NCBI RefSeq assembly: GCF_037976825.1
Contig: NZ_CP150269.1
Location: 3,299,501-3,363,500 of the forward strand
Reading direction: 5' to 3'
Length of the DNA stretch: 64,000 nt
From: Paenibacillus sp. FSL K6-1330
GTDB lineage: Bacteria; Bacillota; Bacilli; Paenibacillales; Paenibacillaceae
Shown piece after piece: positions 58,689 through 64,000 of this stretch (positions are counted from its first letter, which is position 1; each line of letters starts with the position of its first letter). The notes beneath the pieces are model-generated. The model had not been told where the DNA came from and made no database searches. It saw only the letters and a list, made by a program, of their open reading frames with translations. The position numbers and the translations under genes are program-made.

Positions 58689-60773
58689 ATGGCAACATCA
58701 ATCAAAAGAGTTCATGTCGTATTCAAGACCCATCTGGACATCGGGTTTACCGATTTGGGAAAGAACGTAATCGAGCGTTATATGGAGCATTTCATACCCC
58801 AGGCACTGGAACTGTCCGAACAGCTGGCTAACGAAGAGGGGAACGTAAAATTCGTATGGACGACCGGCTCATGGTTAATTCATGAGTTTTTGGGAGCCGC
58901 TGCTCCTGACATGCGGGCGCGTATGGAAAAGGCCATTGCGGAGGGACGGATCGTTTGGCATGGGCTGCCGTTTACGACGCATACGGAAATTATGGATGCC
59001 CGGCTATTCGAATTCGGAATGTCCATTTCGGGCGACTTGGACCAAAAGTATGGAAAAACCACGATTGCCGCTAAAATGACGGATGTTCCGGGTCATACCC
59101 TTGCAATGGTCCCCTTACTGGTTAAACACGGCATTCAATATTTGCATTTGGGCGTTAATATGGTGTCCAAAAATCCCAAAGTGCCGGAGATGTTTGTATG
59201 GCGTGCTTCCGACGGTTCGGAGATCATCGTTCATTATGCAGATAGTTACGGCAAACCGTTTCAAATGGAAGGGTTGGAGGACGCTTTGTATTTTGCCCAT
59301 ACGCATGATAACCATGGTCCATCCACGATGGAGGAGATTCGTGTTTTATTTGAACAGTTGGAGCGGGATTATCCAGGGGCGGAAATCATGGCCTCGACAC
59401 TTGATGCATTTGCCCGGCGGCTTCAAACCGTAAAGGATCGTTTGCCTGTCGTGAGCGAAGAAATCGGGGATTCGTGGATACACGGTATTGCCTCAGATCC
59501 TTGGAAAATCGCCCGTTACCGTGAATTGCTAAGGCTTCGGGATCGCTGGATCGAATCCGGTCAATTGGACAAGGACGGTGATGCGTACGCTCGATTTTGC
59601 AATCGCCTGATGTTGATCCCCGAGCATACCTGGGGGCTGAACAATTCCGTCTATCTCGTCGATTTCGTTAATTATTCCACTGGCGATCTAGCCGTTGCAA
59701 GAGCGCGGGATGTCGTTGAAGACAATCAACTGAGGAAATTCGATTACCTATGCCAGCAGGCGAATGGTACTCGGTCGTACAGCCATTACGAGAGCTCTTG
59801 GCAGGAACAACGGGATTATCTTGAGGAGGCCGTTCAATCGCTGCCGAAGGGGTTGGCAGCTGAAGCGCGAATAGAGCTGGATCGGATGAGCCAGCATCAT
59901 CCCCTTCCGGGATCGGAGCCGATGGAGTACAAACAACCGATCGAGACAAACGAGCTGTACGAATTAGGTCAGTTTCAGGTGAGTTTCGCCGCCGACGGCT
60001 CGATAAACCGATTATTGGATCGATCAGGGAAGGCATGGGCGGATGACCATCAGAGACTGGGCACTTATAGGTATGAAACCTTCAGCAAAGAAAACTATGA
60101 TCGCTTCTTTAAAGAATACGTGACCAATCTGGATATTCATCACGGCTGGGCGGACAACGACTTCGGCAAGCCGGGAATCGAATATGTCAAACCGCGGCCG
60201 GAACATCGGCGGTATACGGCATCCTTGCGGACGATACACCTGAAGAGGTGCGCAGATTATGATATCGTAACAGTGGAAATGAAGCTGCCGGAGATTCTCA
60301 GTAAGCAGTATGGGGCTCCGCGCCGATTGAACGTAATCTATACGTTCCTTGCGAATGAGCCCGTCATAGAGGTAAGTCTAAGCTGGAAGGGCAAACCAGC
60401 CTGTCGTCTTCCGGAAGCAAGCTGGTTCTCGTTTGCGCCCCTTGTGGATAATCCCAACGCATGGATGATGGATAAGCTGGGCCAGCGTATATCTCCGTTG
60501 TTCGTCGTGAAGGACGGTAACCGGAACATGCATGGTGTCAATTCCGGCCTATATTATGAGGGGGCGGACGGAACAGTGGTCATTGAAACCTTGGACGCGC
60601 CGCTAGTGTGCCCGGGGGAACCGCGTTTGCTGCAATTCGACAACTCCTATGCTTCATTGACCGGTGGATTCCATTTCAATCTGCACAATAATGTGTGGGG
60701 TACGAACTTTATGATGTGGTTCGAAGACGATATGAAATATCGGTTCAGATTGAGACTGCATTCTCATTCATGA
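58689..60773 (+). CDS. GH38-like glycoside hydrolase (DUF5054-type)
   Basis: 694 residues, no signal peptide. The N-terminal catalytic barrel resembles GH38 alpha-mannosidases: VHVVFKTHLDIGFTDLG (metal-binding HxDxGF), TTGSWLIHEF, FTTHTEIMD, AKMTDVPGHTLAMVPLL (the Asp region) and HTHDNHGPS. A helical part with IPEHTWGLNNSVYL and a C-terminal beta-sandwich (about 440-694) follow. It fits the DUF5054 family, found near AraC and sugar-use genes. Probably removes alpha-linked sugars from glycans in the cytoplasm. AAAGGAG is nine bases before the start. It may belong to the regulon of the AraC protein at 55901. Confidence 0.82.
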   Translation: MATSIKRVHVVFKTHLDIGFTDLGKNVIERYMEHFIPQALELSEQLANEEGNVKFVWTTGSWLIHEFLGAAAPDMRARMEKAIAEGRIVWHGLPFTTHTEIMDARLFEFGMSISGDLDQKYGKTTIAAKMTDVPGHTLAMVPLLVKHGIQYLHLGVNMVSKNPKVPEMFVWRASDGSEIIVHYADSYGKPFQMEGLEDALYFAHTHDNHGPSTMEEIRVLFEQLERDYPGAEIMASTLDAFARRLQTVKDRLPVVSEEIGDSWIHGIASDPWKIARYRELLRLRDRWIESGQLDKDGDAYARFCNRLMLIPEHTWGLNNSVYLVDFVNYSTGDLAVARARDVVEDNQLRKFDYLCQQANGTRSYSHYESSWQEQRDYLEEAVQSLPKGLAAEARIELDRMSQHHPLPGSEPMEYKQPIETNELYELGQFQVSFAADGSINRLLDRSGKAWADDHQRLGTYRYETFSKENYDRFFKEYVTNLDIHHGWADNDFGKPGIEYVKPRPEHRRYTASLRTIHLKRCADYDIVTVEMKLPEILSKQYGAPRRLNVIYTFLANEPVIEVSLSWKGKPACRLPEASWFSFAPLVDNPNAWMMDKLGQRISPLFVVKDGNRNMHGVNSGLYYEGADGTVVIETLDAPLVCPGEPRLLQFDNSYASLTGGFHFNLHNNVWGTNFMMWFEDDMKYRFRLRLHSHS

Positions 60774-60807
60774 GTTCATTGTGCCCATCATAAAAAAACA
60801 AAACGGA

Positions 60808-60841
60808 AAGGTGTGAGTTTATTAACTCGCATCTTTTTTTA
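60808..60841. terminator. Rho-independent terminator between convergent genes
   Basis: Twelve paired positions with two G-T pairs (60808-60819 with 60824-60835), loop TATT, then seven T. Confidence 0.88.
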
Positions 60842-60868
60842 TATATGCACGATCATCCGCAGGTCAAG

Positions 60869-62332
60869 TTATGAAGAGGTATTGTTTTTATTAATAAAAT
60901 CGTGAATCCTGTTACGAAGCTGCTCATGCTGCTCAAAATGGTTATAGATCCGATAGGCTGCTGTCTGCGCATTTCCGAAAAAGAAACGTTCAAACTGGGT
61001 TTGCCGACCTCCGAACGAGCTAGCACCAAGCTCCCATGCAAGCCTGAACAATGCGATACGATCCCAAGCTTCCGTCGTGGATCCTTTTAAATATTGATTA
61101 AGGTAGGGGCCTGATTCCGAATGAAAATCCAATTCGGAAGGGATCATAATCAGGCCGCTGGAGCCTAGCAGCTGAATCATCTCTACCATCTCGGGATAGA
61201 GTTTGGAAAAGAGGATGCTGGATGCGAGAAGAGGACTGGCGGCAGGAACGAAATATCCGAATTGATCCTGGCTGGCACCCTGCTCGGAAGCCAATCTTAA
61301 TGCTTTGAAGGTCTCCAGAAATGTAATCATTTTCGAAACATTCGAGACCATATGGGGCTCGAGTCCAACGTTCTGTTCATCTGCCAAGGATTCCAGCAAG
61401 CCGAGCATGAATTCGGTTTTAACGATGAAACGGATGGCCATTTGGTGGGCGATATGCGTATGAAAGTGACTCTCGCCGAATAAACGCCCGGCGTAAGTCT
61501 CGTCCCCATAGTAAAAGAACCGGTCATGAGGGACCAGCACGCGGTCGAAGATGACGAGCGTATCCATCTCTTCGTATCTTGCACTGAGGGGATAATCATA
61601 GGAAGAAGTGGCACCGTAGCTTTCACGGCATATAAAAGTCATGCCCGGTAAATCGTTGGGAACCGCAAATGCAAACGCAGAAGGATTCACATCCTGGGAC
61701 ATCGTTGGCGAAGGTGTCGGGAATACCAGCATTTCTTCGCAAGTAGCTCCTTGTGTTGCCAACATGAAGGCGCCGCTTATGATCATTCCATCATCGTTAA
61801 TCTCTACGACTTTAGCCGCGACAGTGTCTTCAGCAGCATCTTGCTGACCGGACATTTTACATGCATAGGGCTGGATGAAGGCGTGAGATAATGTAATATC
61901 ATGATCACGACAGTACTTATAATAGTTCCTGAGATTTTCCGCATATCTCGGATGATGCTCTTCCAGAATATCGGCAGCGGTATATAAGGACATGATCGCA
62001 GTGTTCATATAATCGGGAGAACGCCCTAAAAAGCCATGATGCTTGTTCGCCCATAATTCCATCATCCGTCTGCGTTTCTGCAAATCCTCAGCGTTCTTGG
62101 GCGGGAGAAAAGACAAGCCTACGCGTTCGCCCGTATCGGGTGAGGGGTACGTCATCTGTTCGATATAACTTGCTTCACATTGCATATCGTATAGATCAGC
62201 TTGGGTTTGAATAAGACCTTGGAATGCAGGATGATCGGATAAAGGTCCCTGGATAGGCTCTCCTTTATACCAAATGTTGATATTCTGTCGGTCAATCCGT
62301 TCGATATACTGCTTTCCCGATTTAATAGGCAC
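60869..62332 (-). CDS. HpaB-family flavin-dependent oxygenase (4-hydroxyphenylacetate 3-monooxygenase type)
   Basis: 487 residues from a GTG at 62332, with GGGGTG six bases upstream and a start (MPIKSGKQYIERI) typical of the family; the ATG at 62359 has no ribosome site. The large oxygenase subunit uses reduced FAD from a separate reductase, not encoded here. Features are SPDYMNTAIMSLYTAA, SHAFIQPYACKMSGQ, ATQGATCEEMLVFP, RVLVPHDRFFYYGD and a C-terminal SGLIMIPSELDFHS..GPYLNQYLKG segment. It likely hydroxylates a phenolic compound. A single gene, with no other aromatic-degradation genes near. Confidence 0.9.
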   Translation of the reverse strand: MPIKSGKQYIERIDRQNINIWYKGEPIQGPLSDHPAFQGLIQTQADLYDMQCEASYIEQMTYPSPDTGERVGLSFLPPKNAEDLQKRRRMMELWANKHHGFLGRSPDYMNTAIMSLYTAADILEEHHPRYAENLRNYYKYCRDHDITLSHAFIQPYACKMSGQQDAAEDTVAAKVVEINDDGMIISGAFMLATQGATCEEMLVFPTPSPTMSQDVNPSAFAFAVPNDLPGMTFICRESYGATSSYDYPLSARYEEMDTLVIFDRVLVPHDRFFYYGDETYAGRLFGESHFHTHIAHQMAIRFIVKTEFMLGLLESLADEQNVGLEPHMVSNVSKMITFLETFKALRLASEQGASQDQFGYFVPAASPLLASSILFSKLYPEMVEMIQLLGSSGLIMIPSELDFHSESGPYLNQYLKGSTTEAWDRIALFRLAWELGASSFGGRQTQFERFFFGNAQTAAYRIYNHFEQHEQLRNRIHDFINKNNTSS

Positions 62333-62484
62333 GTTGTTCACCCCATTTGCGAAAATCATAGCTAACGAACCTGTCTACTGCTGTTAATGTACGTGCTTAG
62401 TCCATACGGAGTACGTTGTCCGTCGGAAAAGGGATAAAATATGCGAATGTACCTCAAAAGCTTGAGCCAGGAAGAGACAGCAGG

Positions 62485-62514
62485 CAAAAAAAACGGACCC
62501 GTTATGGTCCGTTT
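62485..62514 (-). terminator. Rho-independent terminator of the carboxypeptidase gene
   Basis: Read on the minus strand: AAACGGACC/GGTCCGTTT perfect 9-bp stem with a 6-base loop, followed by a run of T (A-run at 62486-62493 on the plus strand). Confidence 0.9.
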
Positions 62515-62527
62515 CTTGAAATTTCGA

Positions 62528-63313
62528 TTATTGGGATTGGCCCAGATACTGCTCAAGCGTGAGGTTTTGTCTCGTGATTTCTCCCGCAATATAGACACCA
62601 ACGTAACGAACATGCCAAGGCTCATAAGAATAGCCGGTTAATTTCTCCTTGCCTTTTCCGTAACGAATGATAAATCCGTATTTCGGTGCATTGGCTTTCA
62701 GCCATTTGCCTTCCTTTGTATTTCCGAAGCTTTGCTCCAACGCATATCCTACGGAAGCACTGGATATATCCATGCTCAGTCCGGTCTGATGCTCGCTTTG
62801 TCCCGGACGCGCGCTTGTTTTGTTAGCGACGGCCTCGCCCTTATTACGGGCGTTGCGTTCGAATATGGCTTTTTGAGTGGCATAGGAACGGTAGCCCGAT
62901 ACGGCTTTGAGATCGATCCCGTCTTTCTTGGCTGCCGCAAACAATTTTTCCAGCGCAGATGCCGCTACTTTTTTCATCTGTTTTTTGGGACTTGGTCCCG
63001 AGAAGCTGAACGGAATATGGGGTACAACCAAGTCTTGCGGAACATAACTCGATGGTAGATTTCTTTGCTTGTTGACAAGTACAACGGTGCTTGATAGATT
63101 GGTGACCGAATTTAAACCGCGAACCGTTTTTAAAGTTCGGTTAGGAGCGTTGTTTTCCAAAAACTTCGTAAATGATAAGCTGGAAGAAGCTGCTGCGGCA
63201 GCTTCCGCCTTGCCAATGCCGGTGCTGCTTAGAAAACTGGATAAGGCTAGGCTTGTGACAACGGAACCAATGATGACCGTAGGTATGATGGATTTGACGA
63301 TTTTTTTGTGCAT
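62528..63313 (-). CDS. Secreted VanY-type D-alanyl-D-alanine carboxypeptidase
   Basis: 261 residues. Signal peptide about 1-38 (ending GKAEAAAAA), with GAGGAGGGA upstream. The peptidase M15 domain (about 90-255) has AVSGYRSYATQKAIFERN, the zinc motif SARPGQSEHQTGLSMDI (His and Asp ligands), and EPWHVRYVG (catalytic Glu and zinc His). It trims the terminal D-Ala from peptidoglycan pentapeptides. No van regulatory or ligase genes are nearby, so a housekeeping or spore-wall role is more likely than vancomycin resistance. Confidence 0.94.
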   Translation of the reverse strand: MHKKIVKSIIPTVIIGSVVTSLALSSFLSSTGIGKAEAAAAASSSLSFTKFLENNAPNRTLKTVRGLNSVTNLSSTVVLVNKQRNLPSSYVPQDLVVPHIPFSFSGPSPKKQMKKVAASALEKLFAAAKKDGIDLKAVSGYRSYATQKAIFERNARNKGEAVANKTSARPGQSEHQTGLSMDISSASVGYALEQSFGNTKEGKWLKANAPKYGFIIRYGKGKEKLTGYSYEPWHVRYVGVYIAGEITRQNLTLEQYLGQSQ

Positions 63314-63490
63314 GTGTGAAGTCCCTCCTCGTTAGCTATCTCTCAGTATATAAGAGAGTTATATCGGTAGAATCTCTGACTTGTTTCTGAATTGTAAACA
63401 AAATAGAATAGATCGAATCTGATAATAATCCAAAAATAGATTATAGTGATATAAAATAGGTGGGAATTTCCACATAAGGAGAAGTTTCAC

Positions 63491-64000
63491 ATGCAAAATG
63501 AACAGCTGCAAGAAATATTGAAGGAATACGGCATCCATGAACCCGAGATCACGTTTATTCGGCATAATGAAAATCGAACCTATAAGGTAAAAGGCCATGA
63601 CGGAAGTACATATCTGCTTCGCATTCATCAACCGATAAAAGACGGCATGGCAGGTCAGCAGCATACCTATGACGGTCTGCTGGGTGAACTGCAAATGCTG
63701 GAGCATTTGTCAGGCTGGGATCAAATGCTTGTCCAAAGGCCGCTGCGGAATCGGGAAGGCGAGCTGATTACAATCATCGAACATGAGGGGAAGCGTTGGA
63801 ATAGTTCCGTGCTTACCTGGCTGGAAGGAAGAGACTTGCATAAGGATGATGTAAGCGACCCGGTCATGGTCGAGAAGCTGGGGGCTCGTGTTTCAGAGCT
63901 GCACCGATTCTATGGTCAGTACATCCCGGAGGGCATGGATAAACGTCCAAGTCAGGGGATTAGCTACAATCAATATATGATCGGGGTTATAAAGCAAGGG
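63491..64000 (+). CDS. Start of an aminoglycoside-phosphotransferase/homoserine-kinase-like protein (3' end outside window)
   Basis: 170 codons are open from ATG 63491, with AAGGAG nine bases upstream, to the window end. EITFIRHNENRTYKVKG and STYLLRIHQP are the nucleotide-binding strands with the Lys/Arg position of APH-fold kinases, and VLTWLEGRDLH and LGARVSELHRFYG match the hinge and helix of phosphotransferase (APH) enzymes. The catalytic loop and DFG-like part lie beyond the window, so the substrate cannot be suggested. Confidence 0.88.
   Translation, partial: MQNEQLQEILKEYGIHEPEITFIRHNENRTYKVKGHDGSTYLLRIHQPIKDGMAGQQHTYDGLLGELQMLEHLSGWDQMLVQRPLRNREGELITIIEHEGKRWNSSVLTWLEGRDLHKDDVSDPVMVEKLGARVSELHRFYGQYIPEGMDKRPSQGISYNQYMIGVIKQG

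Noticed and set aside
62528..63313. Vancomycin-resistance function for the VanY-type gene
   Set aside because: No vanA/H/X-like or vanRS-like genes nearby; M15 carboxypeptidases of this form are common housekeeping enzymes.
1..64000. CRISPR arrays, rRNA, tRNA, prophage or integrative element boundaries
   Set aside because: No regularly spaced repeats, no tRNA-like cloverleaf or rRNA sequence, and no integrase or phage structural genes were seen.

Overview
The window looks like chromosomal DNA of a Paenibacillus-type member of the Bacillota. The signs are moderate GC content, strong GGAGG-type ribosome binding sites with frequent GTG and TTG starts, many Rho-independent terminators, a T-box leader, a SigD-type promoter, a YtxJ bacillithiol-system protein, YugN-like and DUF2512 proteins, and many secreted glycoside hydrolases and AraC/two-component regulators. 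No rRNA, tRNA, CRISPR array, prophage or plasmid origin was seen. The only complete mobile element is one IS5-family insertion sequence at 11636-12462.

Layout. 1-5400: the tail of an unknown gene, a bifunctional amidase/polysaccharide deacetylase, and a response regulator - histidine kinase - lipoprotein operon. 5500-11300: two paralogous sugar-binding lipoproteins, two ABC permeases without an ATPase, and a membrane-fusion adaptor whose ABC partner seems to survive only as a fragment next to the IS. 12490-18200: a DUF1963 protein, a methyltransferase, a decayed DUF4367 gene, YtxJ plus a thioredoxin-like protein, an acetyltransferase, and a chemotaxis receptor behind a SigD promoter. 18238-24250: a one-module nonribosomal peptide synthetase ending in a reductase, a small kinase, glutaminase and a frameshifted pseudogene. 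24360-32430: a peptide-sensing/detoxification locus resembling yxdJKLM-yxeA (direct-repeat operator, BceAB-type transporter, YxeA, secreted M1 peptidase, response regulator, kinase).

32580-40750: a Crp/Fnr regulator, an AlkD-like HEAT-repeat protein, a secreted protein made of two copies of one TIM-barrel-like domain, a YugN-like protein and a very large GH2 enzyme. 40870-46840: an alpha/beta hydrolase, a 794-residue protein that appears to fuse two isoprenoid-synthase-like domains, a broken hydrolase gene, an AraC regulator with a duplicated effector domain, and a VOC-fold protein. 47345-53610: a GH16 beta-glucanase with a ricin-type lectin domain, a PAP2 phosphatase, a nonsense-interrupted gene, aspartate-semialdehyde dehydrogenase under a T-box (probable lysine specifier), and NhaC. 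53777-64000: an acetyltransferase, a Ser/Thr kinase beside a small Ser/Arg/Tyr-rich protein, an AraC regulator divergent from a PhyH-HEAT fusion, a GH38-like/DUF5054 protein, an HpaB-family oxygenase, a VanY-type carboxypeptidase and the start of an APH-like phosphotransferase.

Best candidates for new biology: the tandem isoprenoid-synthase fusion (41750-44134), the minimal reductive NRPS with a half condensation domain (18238-21981), the peptide-response locus that includes an M1 peptidase (24362-32031), the dioxygenase-HEAT fusion (56921-58483), and the kinase paired with a tiny Ser-rich basic protein (54595-55756). At least five gene remnants show ongoing gene decay.
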